Shown piece by piece: positions 1-14,900 of a stretch of 60,500 bases of DNA. Source of the DNA: Glandiceps talaboti (taxonomy: Eukaryota; Hemichordata; Enteropneusta; Spengelidae). Position 1 is the first letter of the stretch, and each line of letters starts with the position of its first letter. The DNA is taken from positions 17,474,501 through 17,535,000 of the forward strand of contig NC_135553.1 of the NCBI RefSeq assembly GCF_964340395.1. The letters are read 5' to 3'. A program made the translations under genes and the position numbers. The notes under the pieces are model-generated. The model was given only the letters and a program-made list of their open reading frames with translations. It did not search any database and had not been told where the DNA came from.

Positions 1-562
1 TTGGTCGCTCAGGGAAATTATTGAACTCTGGTTTTCCCTTCCTGCTTGTCAGATAGTCTTGTGTTTGTTCTACTCAATGACGTCTATACAGTATGTGCTT
101 GCCAAGTCGGTCTTTTTCAGTTGTTGTCTTTAAGTCCATAGCCAATAATACAGAAGATACGCATTACCATCCTCAGTTTTTGTTATAAAATAGAGAGGGA
201 GAGTTACTTGAAATGAAACACTATATTATCCAAACATTAGTATTACAAACTTAGCATCGTGTGTAGCATAAGATGTACTTGGGATGCAAACCAAACTCAT
301 CAAAAGTCATAGTTTTCTCAGAGACACAATTAATTTAGAAAGTATAGTATGTTGATCAGTGCAATGCTATCCAGTCATTAAATGTTGGAGGCATGCAAAT
401 GACAACAAACTGGTTCAGATAATTGCTTAAATAATTGCTTGGTACCATTTTGTTATTTTCAGATTAAAAAAAACAAAACCCATGAGTTACCTGACTCAAA
501 TGAAATAGTTGTGATATCATGATAGAAAGATAATGTATTCCATGTAATTTCTTTGATTGTAG
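1..562. other. intron of the dynein gene, no exon seen
   Basis: This AT-rich stretch holds no recognisable dynein coding. The exon that follows opens in phase 0 after a clear AG acceptor at 561-562, so this is read as the 3' part of an intron. The exon carrying the AAA2 Walker A loop should lie left of the window. Confidence 0.7.
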
Positions 563-3500
563 GTATTGAGAACACTTAGCAAGACATATGCCAACATGAA
601 ACGAAGACCTGTGTGGCATGATTTGAACCCCAAGGCTGTAACCAATGATGAATTGTTCGGTATCATCAATCCATCAACAAGAGAATGGAAAGATGGTTAG
701 TTTCCTTTCAATTGTTATCATCTGCCTTTATTGCCTGCACAATACAATACGCTGTGTTCCAGTTATAGGAAAGATAAAAGATTTCATGGTTTGGCCAATA
801 GGGGCGCTATTTGTAAGTCATTTGGTGGCAGGAATAGTAGCGTATTGTAACATAAAGACAGTAAACACTAAGTTACCATTCTCTATGTTGTTTCCACAGT
901 ACTATTTTATTAGTGACTACCAGTAATCGAAACATGCCAAACCGCTATTGTAATGCCCTTTTAAGAACATGCACAGTTTTTTCAAACTCATATTTCATTC
1001 GCTGCTTAATGCTATGTAACCAATGACCATGACAAAATTTTAGCCTTCAGTTGTTGTTAGTAGGCTGAAATATTTGTTGTTGTGTACACTTCTTTAATAA
1101 TCACTTGGGACATGTTTAGCTGATGGTTAACAGTAGCAACGATGTATGGACAAATCTTTTAGTCTATTGTGATAGATTATTTTCGAATTTCAAGAAGTAC
1201 CACAAATGACAATTCATTACATTAAAGTTGAGCTACAATCAACTTCAGAGTTTACTTTCAGAGTTTGATAGTATAATAGGTATTACTGTGGTATGTTGAT
1301 GTCTGTAATCAAATATGTTTAACGATGAAATAAGTCAATAGCCCCATCTAGATGTAGGTTGTCCTACCTGAGGTAGGATAGGTTTGTGTGTACACGCAGG
1401 AAGGTTACGGCGTACATGTCGCACGTTCCCTCCTGACTCCATCCTGACAGTACATAGGACAAAGTCAGGAGGGTTTCAGGAAACCTCTCCAAGGTGTCGT
1501 AAGTCAGGATAGTTTCAGGACAGGTTTGGGATGCGTTTACGTCTACACGGGCTTCAAACTATCCTTAGTCCTGCCTCAGGTAGGATTTTTAGTGCCGTGT
1601 AGATGGGGCTAATGAAACCATAGTTGACTTGCAACATAGTTAACTTCAAAGTTATACTTTTGACCAATTTTTCATCCAGATGATATGTTTTAAGTTTGTT
1701 GCCTCTTCAATGTGATCATTATTTAAATCGTTATGGTTTTTATAACCAAGGGGAATGAAAACTCAGTCTTCCACTTTTGTACATTTCCAGTATTTTTCAA
1801 TTTAAACTTTTTTTGTATATATTTTCGTTAGGTTTGTTCTCCACAACCATGCGTGACTTGAGTAACATCACTCATGATGGACCAAAGTGGATTGTACTGG
1901 ATGGTGACATTGATCCAATGTGGATTGAGTCCCTTAACACTGTGATGGACGACAACAAAGTCTTAACATTGGCTAGTAACGAACGTATTCCACTCACACC
2001 CAGTATGCGTCTCTTGTTTGAAATCAGTCACTTGAAGACAGCCACTCCGGCTACTGTGTCTAGAGCTGGTATTTTGTTCATCAATCCATCGGATCTTGGA
2101 TGGAATCCGTAAGTTTTACCTATGATATCACAGATATTTAAAGGCCCATATTGAGTCAGAAGTACAATTTAGATGACAGTATTTTGTCATTGCTATAGAA
2201 ATAGTTGATCCTCAATAACAGAGTGATCCATATTGATTGCTCTGTCAATAAAAATAGCACTGTTCTGAGAACATACCGTTGAATGACTAAACATCTTAAG
2301 TATTAATCTTTAGGTGTAGTCACTGTTGACAACCATTTCCTCTGATTAAACTCTTTACATTTACAAGGAATTTGAATCCTAAACCATTTTCAAACTGTGG
2401 TATTTTTCTGTATATTTTCCAAGAGTCACCAAGGGATTGGAAGATTTGATGAAACCATGGTAACACAATTTAGTGTTGTGAAGATTTTCAGAAAGTCTGG
2501 AGTATACCATATTATCTTATATGATATAGAAATTAATATGTGGAAAGGTCTATAAGAAAAAGAGAATATAGAATATTTTTAGGACATACATGTAAAATTG
2601 AAAAATTGAAGTCAATGTTTTGTTTTTGTTACCCTTTTTTTTGTCAGAGTTGTAACCAGCTGGATTGATACCCGTGAAGATCAGTCACAGAAAGCTAACT
2701 TGACCATTCTATTTGACAAGTACCTGCCTCTGTGCTTAGAGACCATGCGTTTCCGTTTCAAGAAGATTACACCAATCACAGGTAATGCAGCCAAGATTTT
2801 GAACTACTCAAAGTTACTTCCATACATCATGATATCAGCAACATTTACTATTAAGTTGCTGTTATATGTCTTTTCGCCAAAAATACTGCAGATACTGTAT
2901 AGTGTGGTGTTACGATGGTGTATTGGTTTCACTTCATTTAAAGGCCCATTTTGGATAAGAATTATAAAGATCTAGGTGTGCACAAACACAGTCGTCTGGA
3001 AGAGATATAGAAAAAATTTGGTCCAGAATAAAAGAATTGGCTGTTGTAATCCTTATGGTTCTACTGATAAGATGACATTAATGTAATAACCTGTAGATTG
3101 AAATATAACCCTTTAACAATTGAATTTACTCATCATGGTGAATGTATTGAAACTGGGATGTATTCAAGGGGGCAGGATATTAGCAGTAAATACATTTCAA
3201 GATTGAAAAAAAATGGGAAGAATGTATGCGTATAGTACTGGTTCATTGTAGATAGAATCATTTTTTTGTATTCTTGTATGCTGTCTGACATTGTTATAAC
3301 TTTTGTCCCTTAGAACAAAGCATGGTGCAGATGTTGTGCTACCTTCTAGAAGTTTTACTGACGCCACAGAACACCCCACCAGACTGTCCTAAAGAATTGT
3401 ACGAGCTCTACTTCGTATTTGCGTGTGTATGGGCATTTGGTGGTGCGATGTTCCAGGATCAACTGGTTGACTATCGTGTAGAATTCTCCAAGTGGTGGGT

Positions 3501-3636
3501 TACAGAATTCAAGACCATCAAGTTCCCTGGACATGGAACTGTTTTTGACTACTTCATTGATCAAGAGACACACAAATTTGTACCATGGGGTGAGAAAGTT
3601 TCCAAATTTGAGCTGGACCCTGACATGCCCTTACAG
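563..3636 (+). CDS. dynein exons for the rest of AAA2 and the AAA2-AAA3 junction
   Basis: Four exons. The first encodes the [19 protein letters not shown] stretch after the AAA2 P-loop. The second (1832-2108) carries the AAA2 Walker B-like [12 protein letters not shown], followed by [12 protein letters not shown] and the [11 protein letters not shown] segment that is highly conserved in axonemal dyneins. The third and fourth continue with SWIDTRED and the [11 protein letters not shown] region. Junction phases are 1, 2, 1 and 0. The introns between them hold an inverted-repeat element (1340-1610) and otherwise nothing recognised. Confidence 0.95.
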
Positions 3637-6326
3637 GTACGTTGCATTGCTTTGAACTTTAAAATATCATTATTACAAAGATGGACAGCTAAATATAAAC
3701 TACAAGAACAAAATGATGTTAAAAATGTACTGCCAAGTATGTTGTATTTTTCGGTTGAATGTTTACTGTCACGATATTGCCATGTAGTTCTTATTACTCT
3801 GGTAATTTAACCTTCGGACACAAACTAAAATTATTGTCACAACATGTTGATATGCCAGTGATAAGCTATTGACTGGACGTCATCCATTATAGTCTCAGTA
3901 GGGAGGCATCGCAGAGTTTTATTGACAGAGTTCCATGAACTAACTTGCAGTGTACTGTTTTAGTACTTCCAATGTTTACTCTATATTGATGACAGTGTGA
4001 TTAAAATTGCACAACAGAGGAACCACTATCGCACACTTAGTGCAATCTACCATATTGAAGAACAATAGATTTAGTTTGCACCTATGTTTAATAGTAAACT
4101 GAAGGCTCGATTACCAGAGTTGTACATCCTATGGCATGGTATGACAAGAGTTCTCAGGTTTAGTATAATGATGATGTGACTGTCTCTATTGATATCATGT
4201 ACACTCACAAATGGTAGAAGGATATGAAAGAATGTAATTTAAAGCCATAAAGGCGATTAACAACATTTACATGTTCTGAATTTTGATCTATGGAGTCTTA
4301 GAGTTTAAAATCACATATTTTGTCTTGCCATCAGGCTGTATTAGTACACACCCAAGAAACTATTCGTTTGAAGTACTTCATGGACTTGCTGATGGCTGAA
4401 GGCAGACCATGCATGCTTGTTGGTAATGCTGGTCTTGGTAAGAGTGTACTCGTAGGAGACAAACTTGGTGCTTTGTCTGAAGATTACATGGTTGCCAATG
4501 TACCTTTCAACTACTACACTACATCAGCTATGTTACAAGGTGTGCTGGAAAAACCTCTAGAAAAGAAGGCCGGTCGTAACTATGGTCCTCCTGGTACCAA
4601 GAAACTTATCTATTTTGTTGATGACATGAACATGCCCATGGTAAGTTCTTCTGTGATGCTCTTTCACGTCATACCACGGAATAATAAGGGAATTTTGAAG
4701 TTCTGCTGGAATAACCATATCTGGTCAGAAAGAACTTACCATCATTATACGTTTTGTACAAGAGATTTGTCCTCTACTAAAGGGTAAATTTGTGATACGA
4801 TTTAGAAAGAAGTGCCAAAGTTGCTAACATCAGTATCTTTATGAGTCTAGGACTTATCAATATATTTGTATTTCTCTTTATATCCAATATATGGGAAAGG
4901 TGAGTAAACAAGGATGTACTGACTAATTTAAACGTGGTCGGTAAAATGTGAAAAGAAGGCTGTAATAACTAGGACTCTGCCCTATGACAGAAGTATAATG
5001 GCTGGAACAAAGAATTGTAAAAAAAATTCCTGAAAAAGTAGTTGGCAAAATAATGCAAAGTAGCCGATTGTTTTTAACAGCTACCAGCCATTATCTTTAT
5101 CCCCTGGTAAAGTAGTAGAGCAGAGAGCAAACAGTGGCATCCATTAACATTTCATTTTTTTTTTTTGAAATATACTTTTTGATTAATTTATTGAATAATA
5201 TGTGCAATCAACTTGATTAGTGAATGATATTTTTGATATTTTCTCTTTGTGTAGGTGGATACCTATGGTACTGTACAGCCACACACACTTATTCGTCAAC
5301 ACATGGACTACAGACATTGGTATGACCGTACCAAACTGTCTCTGAAAGAAATCCACAATGTTCAATATGTGTCTTGCATGAACCCAACAGCTGGTAGCTT
5401 TACCATCAATTCCCGTCTGCAGCGTCACTTCTGTGTCTTTGCACTCAGTTTCCCAGGACAAGATGCATTGAAGACCATCTACAACAGTATCTTAATGGGT
5501 CATTTACAGCTCAATTCCTTCCCACAAAGTATTCAAAAAATGGCCACACCCATTGTCGACGCTGCTTTAGAACTACATAAAAAAGTGACCTCCACATTCC
5601 TCCCAACTGCTATCAAATTCCACTATGTCTTCAATTTGAGAGATCTATCAAATATATTCCAGGTTGGTACATGATATGCTAGTTTGAAAAAAGTGACCAT
5701 ATGGATGAGGAGTGGGTATTTATGTTGGATTTTTAATTTATAAAACAATTTCATCATGGCTTCCTACCTGAAATGTCAATGTGAAACAACATATGGCAAG
5801 TCCTTGTTTGTAACTCAATAAACTGATATTGTGTAAATTCGTATAATCTTTGCTATCGTACGTGCAATAACAAAGTCTTTTTTTTTTACACATTTTAAAA
5901 ACTTTTTGCAATGTATTGAGTTACATACACAGACTGTAGTTTCACATTGATTTTTCAAGTAGGACGCCATGATAAAATTGTTTTATAATATTAAAAATCC
6001 CAAATAAAAACCCAAACCTCATCCATATGGCCACTTTAAGAAGTAATGTTATTTTGTATCTACCATATAACAAACTGAGTTGGTTGTGTGTTTATTATCA
6101 CATATTCATAATTATGCATATATCGAAAGAATTTTTGACATTCAAAATCATTCTCAGTAAACAAATAATTTCATCGTATATTAGTTGGTAACGTATAAAT
6201 ATGTATACTTTCTCAGTGACTGATCTATGCATAAAAGCATGCCAAAGGAAAAATATGGGATATTATCAGACCTTGAAATATTTAGTAAGAATAGTCAGAT
6301 AACTTCAGGTTGGTTACCCTTCACCC

Positions 6327-6402
<76 letters not shown>

Positions 6403-8866
6403 GCGCACACACACATTCACACCCACCCACACACACATAATTCGTTTGTTGTATTGTAACAGTATTGTCATCAGTCCTTTTAAAAAACTTTTATTCGCAG
6501 GGCGTCCTGTTCTCATCACCAGAGTGCTTGAAACAGCCTGTAGATTTTGTACGTCTATGGATGCATGAAAGTGAAAGAGTGTACGGTGATAAACTCATTG
6601 ATGAGAAAGACATTGAAACATTTTCAAAAATGAAGTTGGATTTTGCCAAGAAATATTTTGAGGTAAGTCGGCAATTGCAGTCTCTTTATTTTTTAAGTCC
6701 CCCGAAGGAAAGGATGTTGTCCTGTTCAAATTCATTTAAGACTCTATTCGTTCATAAGGATTTCAATTTCATGGTGTATTATTTATGTTTTCATTGAACA
6801 GGAGATCGAAGATGAACCTCTGCAAAGAAAACCCAATATTTTCTGCCACTTTGCCAGTGGTATTGGTGAGCCAAAGTATCTTGGCGTTGACGGCTGGACA
6901 GAGCTTAGCAAAATCCTTGTAGAAGCTCTGGATAGTTACAATGAAATCAATGCTGTGATGAACCTAGTATTGTTTGAAGATGCCATGATGCATGTTTGTC
7001 GTATAAATCGTATTCTTGAAGCACCACGTGGCAACGCTTTATTGGTTGGTGTTGGTGGTAGTGGTAAACAGAGTTTGGCACGTCTGGCATCTTACATTAG
7101 CAGTTTGGATGTTTTCCAAATTACTCTAAGAAAAGGTTACGGCATTCCTGATTTAAAGGTGAGTGTCTGTACTTCCTGTGACATCAAGTCATTTGCACAG
7201 CCAGTGTTTTTTGCTATGGTTTGTGAGGGGGGAGGGGTCCAAGTAAAATACCTTGGGAACTTTTTTTAATACTCTACATGTAAACACACATGGAAACCTC
7301 TTATGGAAAGATGTCCTATCTTTTATTATGTTTATGTAATGCACATCACTAAAAAAAAAAGTTTGTTTCCCAATTTGCCGTTCTAAAGTAACTATATTGT
7401 ACTTTTCTATATTATTGAAATACCTATCAAATAAGTGTTTGCGAATTTTATATTAGATATCTTTTTTGCTGACATCATTCATGTCATTTCACTGTTTTGG
7501 TGTCTCACATTTCAAATTCTTTTTCTCTTAGGTTGACTTGGCTGTCCAATACATGAAAGCTGGTGTGAAAAATATTGGAACTGTTTTCCTGATGACTGAT
7601 GCCCAGGTATCTGACGAGAAATTCCTGGTGCTCATCAACGATTTGCTAGCATCAGGAGAAATTCCAGATCTCTTTGCAGATGATGAAATTGAAAATATTA
7701 TTGGAGGTGTTAGAAATGAAGTCAAAGGTATGGGAATCCAGGACACACGAGAAAATTGTTGGAAATTTTTCATTGATCGTGTGCGTAAACAGCTGAAGGT
7801 GAGCCCCCTTTTTTTTTAAAGTCGCTATCTCAAATGAAATATACATGTGATGCTTACAGAGTAGATATAAACTTTTCTCAGTTTCTACTTGAAGTGGCCA
7901 TATGGTTGACATATTAGTATTTATTTTGAATTTTTATTTTTCATAAAACAACTCTACTATGTTTTCCTACTTGAAAAAAGAATGTAAAACAACATATAAG
8001 TGTCATGTTTTCTCAAATATGGCTATTAACAGACTGACTGAAGTTTACATGTTGTAAAAGAAGTCATGTTCAATTTATATAGTTAACATCACCAGCAATA
8101 CATATTGTTAATGGACGGTCAATGAATAAGAATTCCAAGAGTGAGTCCTAACTAGGATATTTTAGTACAATGGCAAAATACAATACTTACTGTTTTTGAA
8201 ATGCCAAGCTATATACAGTATGTGGTAGGAACAACCTGTATTAATTTTGTTATATCTGCTTGACTTTGTTTACTCTGGAGTCATGACGGGTGAATGGTTA
8301 GCATGGCTGGCTTGGAATCTGCAGGTTGTACTAGGTTCCAACCCTGTTACTGCTGTTTGCTTCTGAATGGCTAAAGTCCTTGGGCAAGATTTGAACCACG
8401 ATTGTGCCTCAGTCAACCCAGCTGTATATTTGGGGACCTGGTTGGATAGAGGTTGAAATGTGAATGCTTTAATCCTATGTGCTTATAGAGGCTGCAATGG
8501 ATTGTATGCTTCCCGGGAGTTGAGGAAGTATAAAGGGCCATTGTGCCACTATAGATCCATGCCAGGGGTAATTATTGTACAGCGCTTTGAGCTCTTAGGC
8601 ATTATAAATTTGCATTTTTTTATTATTATTTACAGGTTGTGCTGTGCTTCTCACCGGTTGGTAATACACTCAGAGTCAGAAGCCGTAAATTCCCAGCAGT
8701 TGTCAACTGCACCTGTATTGATTGGTTCCATGAATGGCCACAACAAGCTTTGATATCTGTAAGTCAGCGTTTCCTGGAAGAGATTGAACTCCTGACTGTA
8801 AGTATGAAATTGCAAACCAATGCTATATTATCAGTTTATTGATCCAGATGAGTTAATCTAGTGTCA

Positions 8867-8935
<69 letters not shown>

Positions 8936-11900
8936 TGTCTGTCTGTCTGTTCTGTAGTTATGTTTACACCAATGCTTTATTCACCTAGAATGTTTTGTGA
9001 ATTGTAGACTTATCATTGTGTGTTTTTACTGTACTATTGCAAACTGATCATATCAGACTGGGCAACACTTTTATAGCTAATAGTATTTGGAAGTCAATTA
9101 TGCTGGCATCACATTAAGTGTTTCGAGTTCTTGTATTAATGACTTATATGCCCCTTTTTTCCCTTATCTACATACAGCCTGAACTGAAGGAGTCAGTTGC
9201 AGAATTTATGGCCTATGTCCACACAAGTGTCAATGACATTAGTAAAGATTATTTAGCAAACGAAAGACGTTACAACTACACCACACCAAAAAGCTTTTTG
9301 GAACAAATCAAATTATATGAAAATCTCCTCAACATGAAGAGCAGGGAATTGATACAGAAGATGGAACGTCTTGAGAATGGTCTGACCAAACTACAGAGTA
9401 CTGCATCCCAGGTAAACACATACAGAGACACATGTAACGAACAAATAGTTGTCAAATTCCTTTGCTTAATATGTATTTCTTGACAGATGGTAAAATATAT
9501 ACAATGATGAGGATACTAGTATTTGCAGGCGATGAAAATATTGAACAACAAAAATGTTTAGATTTCTGGTCTCCAATTTATTTGACGATCAGCTGTATTC
9601 TTTAATAATTCTCATTGTCTGTGATGTAAAGTGCTACAGAAAATGATATGAATTAATATGAAAAGAAAGCCAGGAAAATTACCAGAACACTGTGAAAAAT
9701 GAAGCTAATGTGAATCTAGATTTTTATGTCTGCCCATGTCCAGTCCTGTTATTTTTGTTAGTCATTTCACATAATATGATACTCTAGTTCCTGACGACCG
9801 TCTTCCGATTTTACACTACGTTATCTTCACACAGTAATAAAAATGTGTGAATACGGAAATTGCAATCCAGACTGAGCATGCTCAAATGCAAAGGACTATG
9901 GGATTATCTGTGGTTATCGTAATACGTAATCTGGAGCTACTGATAAAATACACCCCCCCCACCCCCAACAATAGTCCGGGTAACTATGAATTGATTATTT
10001 GTGGTTACAAACAATGTAACAATATTGTTTATAATACCAATTGCTTAGTATTTATTATCACATTTCCCATGATGCAACATTCAACATGGCGGATTTGCAA
10101 GTTCCCTATTACGCTGTGATGTAAAATCGGAACGTGGTCATCAGGAAACTAGACTACATTATGATGTGACTTTATAGAAAGACACAAGAACACAAATGCC
10201 TACACGTACACTATAAGCTTGATATAATAATGTAGACAGTAAAATATGTTATGTCGCTCTGCCCTCATCAGTGCCTGTGAAAGGGGTTAACCGATGCGAT
10301 GTGTGAGGGCACCCTATCGCGGTGGCATACCTGACAGACTAGTTATAATATGTACAAGTGTGTTAAAATTGAAGGCAGTCAAATTTAGCCTGACCCTGAA
10401 ATCCAAATTAATTTAGCCATGATAACAATTTGTCTGTGTGTGTGTTTTCCCTAGGTGGATGACCTGAAATCCAAATTAGCTTCACAAGAAGTTGAATTAA
10501 AACAAAAGAATGAGGATGCTGACAAACTTATCCAGAGAGTTGGTGTAGAAACTGAGAAAGTAAGTAAAGAAAAGGCTATTGCTGATGAAGAAGAGAAGAA
10601 GGTAGCTATCATCAATGAAGAAGTCAGTAAGAAGGCAAAAGATTGTGAAGAAGATTTGGCTAAAGCAGAACCTGCTCTCATTGCTGCTCAAGAAGCTTTG
10701 AATACTCTGAATAAGGTGAGCATTTTATACATTATTGCTAGAAAAGATGACAAAAAATACTCTATATATACAATATAATGACAATGATTGGGTCCTCATT
10801 TGCATGCAGGTATGCAATAATGTTTTCGGTATTGCACTGCAGTGACAATACCACTAGTATGTGCATGAACCAGGGCAAGTAATCTCTGGTACATATGGAA
10901 TAATAGGGAAAATAGAAGGAATCCAAGTATTCATGCAGTGTATGTCGTTGGAAAAGAGACTGGGGGGGGGGGGGGGGGGGCAAGGATGATAAAGATATTT
11001 AAATTGTTTGCACTGAGATGAGTAGAAATCTTTAATAGCCATTTCCTGTGTTTGATTTCTAAGTATCTTTGTATTTATCCAACAGAACAATCTGACAGAG
11101 TTGAAATCCTTTGGTTCACCTCCTGCTGCTGTGGTCAATGTAGTAGCTGGTGTGATGGTACTATTGGCACCTAATGGCAAAGTTCCCAAAGATAGAAGCT
11201 GGAAGGCTGGCAAAATCATGATGGGTAAAGTGGATGCCTTTTTGGATCAACTAGTCAACTATGATAAAGAAAACATCCATGAGAACAGCCAGAAGGCCAT
11301 CAAACCATATTTGGATAATCCCGAATTTGAGCCAGATTTTATTCGTGCCAAATCTGCTGCCGCTGCCGGTCTGTGTTCCTGGGTCGTTAACATCATGAGG
11401 TTCTATGAGGTCTTCTGTGATGTGGAACCCAAAAGAATTGCCCTGGCACAAGCCAATGCTGAATTGTCAGCTGCACAGGAGAAGTTGGCTACCATCAAAG
11501 CTAAGATTGCAGAGCTGGATGCCAACTTGGCTCAACTGACAGCTGAATTTGAAGCAGCTACAGCAGCTAAATTGAAATGTCAACAGGAAGCAGAAAGTAC
11601 TGCAAAGACCATCGAATTGGCCAACAGGCTGGTTGGTGGTCTAGCTTCAGAGAACGTCCGTTGGGCTGAATCTGTTTCCGATTTCAAAGAACAAGCTCTG
11701 ACTCTGCGTAAGTTGTGCTCCTCTTGTTGTTCTGTTCAGAAAATATTCACACCGTGTTTCAAATAAAAATAAAGATCTTAAAGTGTTAAAATGTAGGTTG
11801 TTGAACAAGTGAATCAATCTTGAATATAGAAATCTGAAATTTATATTAGGTACATACATTAATGGGTAAGACTTGTGTCATGTGTTTATACACATGTTCC

Positions 11901-14900
11901 TGTATGTAGTAAATTGTATTTGAATTTTTTTTCTTTCTCTTTTCTTAGCCGGTGATGTCCTATTGGTCACAGCCTTTGTATCATATGTAGGCTGCTTTAC
12001 CAAATTCTATCGTCTTGAAATGGTGGACAACAGATGGTTCCCATACCTCAAAGCACTGAAGAATCCCATCCCGATCACAGAAGGTATAGATCCTATAACT
12101 CTGCTGACAGATGATGCCGCCATTGCAACATGGAATAATGAAGGTTTACCTAGTGATCGTATGTCATCAGAAAATGCCACCATTCTGTCTAACTGTGAGC
12201 GTTGGCCTCTCATGATTGATCCTCAGCTACAAGGTATCAAGTGGATCAAGAAAAAATATGGTGACGACTTACGAGTTGTACGTCTTGGACAAAGAGGTTA
12301 TCTGGATGTCATTGAGAGAGCCATTTCAAATGGTGACACAGTGCTCATTGAAAACTTGGAAGAAGAAATGGATCCTGTGTTAGATCCAGTGCTTGGAAGA
12401 AATACAATCAAGAAAGGAAGGTATGTTCCATGTCAAGTTGGCATGGTATTGATTATTATACCATGCACAAGCCAAGTTGAACAAAAAATATGGAATATAT
12501 ACCCTGGTCTTTCTACATCACGACAACGCGTGTCTACAACACTGGTTCTTCTGTATTTGAAATATGAGTCAAAACGTTCAAAATTGTCATTGCTTTCCCT
12601 GATTTTTCTATGATATTACTGACACTGGTATAATTATGTTATTCACCAATATTTTCTTCATTCAGCCAGAAAATATTTGTGACCCAAGGGTGGTCACTAC
12701 AAGTTGCTACAGGAGTAGTGACAATGATCACTCGTATTTTCCTTTGCAGAATGAAGAAAAATATAGGGGAATAACATCTAATCATTAGTACATTCAAAGA
12801 ACTGTCATGATATGTGCAAAATACATGCAACATTAACCAAAGAGATTAACACCCATTAAAAGGCTTGCATAAATAATAAAACTAATCACCAGAGGACTTG
12901 TTGCATCCTCATCAACTACAAGTTTTTGCTGAAATCTTACACAACAGACGGATTAATTTGAAACTAGCATCCTACTTTTTGTCGTTTATGAAATAAAGTA
13001 ACAGCTTCTGTGTCATGAGTGAGTAGTTTATGAATAAGACAGAAGGATTTTGTCCAGGCAGCTGAAAATTTTTTGTGTCATATCTTGTTTTGTTCAGGTA
13101 CATTAAGATCGGTGACAAGGAGGTAGAATACAATCCAGATTTCCGTCTGATTCTTCACACCAAACTGGCCAACCCTCACTACAAACCAGAAATGCAGGCT
13201 CAGACAACCCTTGTCAACTTCACTGTGACCAGAGATGGTTTGGAAGATCAGCTCCTGGCCGATGTGGTGGCAAAGGAGAGACCAGATCTGGAAAAACTGA
13301 AATCCGACTTGACCAAACAACAGAACGACTTCAAGATCATCTTGAAGGAGTTAGAAGATAACTTGCTGTCTCGTCTGTCTGCTGCTGAAGGCAACTTCCT
13401 GGGTGACACAGCCCTGGTTGAAAATCTAGAAACTACCAAACGTACTGCTGCAGAGATTGAAGTCAAAGTAGAGGAAGCTAAAATTACTGAAGTGAAGATC
13501 AACGAAGCTCGTGAATTGTATCGTCCAGCTGCAGCTCGAGCTTCATTGATCTATTTCATCCTGAATGATCTTAACAAAATCAACCCAATCTACCAGTTTT
13601 CACTCAAGGTAGGTCGCTAAAATTGGGCTGACTTTTTAATCTACGTAGTAAATATACAATGGGCATAAAGTCAATCAGTATTGGTATTTTGAACATGGGC
13701 ACAGGTCTTTTAAGGTCAATATGTATTCCAATTTGGCTCTCGTCTTCAATTTCACTAGTTGCCTCAGATGAAAATCAGCTGTGGTAAATACTACTTGCAA
13801 AGTTTGCCATTCTTTTTCCGTTACTATAATGTAATACTGTTACATTGTAGATTTTACTATTAATAGGGATAGATATGAAATTATTTGAATCAATGATAAA
13901 GTGTTAATGCTTTGTATAATAATTTTTTCAGTAAGTTATATTGATAACTGTAACATGTTAAGTTGATTGTAAAAGTTACATGAATTCTCGCATGCTACAG
14001 TAACTGTAATAGTATTCTCAAATAAGACTGTAAATTCACATCTGTGTGAATTTTAGAAACGTGTTTGATATGATTTGTCATATTTTGTTTCTGCTATCCC
14101 CAAGAATGCTACTGGCAAATAAAATTAAAGTGGCCATATGGATGAGGATTGGGTATTTATTTTTGAATTTTTTTGATGGTTTCCTACTTCAAGAATCAAC
14201 ATGAAAAACAACGTTGACAAAATCTGTATTTGTAACTCAATACATTGCAAAAAAGCTATAAAAAAAATGTTTTAAGTGTTTCTTATTGTACATAAATATT
14301 TTACACATTTATTAATCTTTTGCAATTTATTGAGTTACAAATAAGGACTTGGCGTATGCAGGAAGCCACAGTAAAATTGTTCCGTAAAATTAGAAATTTA
14401 TAGTAAATATCCCAATCCTCATCCATATCGCCATTTTAACTGTATTCATATCCCTGTGAATTAAGAAGCATGTTGGTTTACTGTGAAATGATTTCTCACG
14501 TTTTGAGTCATCTATTTTTGTTCCTTGCAGGCCTTCAGTGTGGTGTTTGCTAAAGCCATTGAAAGAGCTGAAAGCGCAGAAGAAGTGAAGGAGAGAGTTG
14601 CCAATCTGATTGACTCCATCACTTACTCTGTGTTCATGTACACAAGCAGAGGTCTATTTGAAGCTGACAAACTTATCTTTACCACTCAGCTAGCATTCCA
14701 GGTTAGTTCACCCTCCAAAGACATACTCTTTTGTCAAACAGTATGAATATCATGTCATTAAAAATCAGAATATTTCTTTTGGCTTATAACGGGTAAACCT
14801 GTACACAAATACAGGCATGACAACCAGTGTGTCCTCTAGTAAACCAATTTGATGCTCCACTGATGCACACAATTTCTAGTGACACGCCAAAATTTGGTGT

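Noticed and set aside
645-926. 93-codon open frame with hydrophobic stretch
   Set aside because: It starts inside the dynein exon in another frame and runs through the intron; no family features.
10854-11219. 121-codon - strand frame overlapping a dynein exon
   Set aside because: It is antisense to the conserved stalk-tip exon and crosses a G-run; a shadow of the real coding strand.
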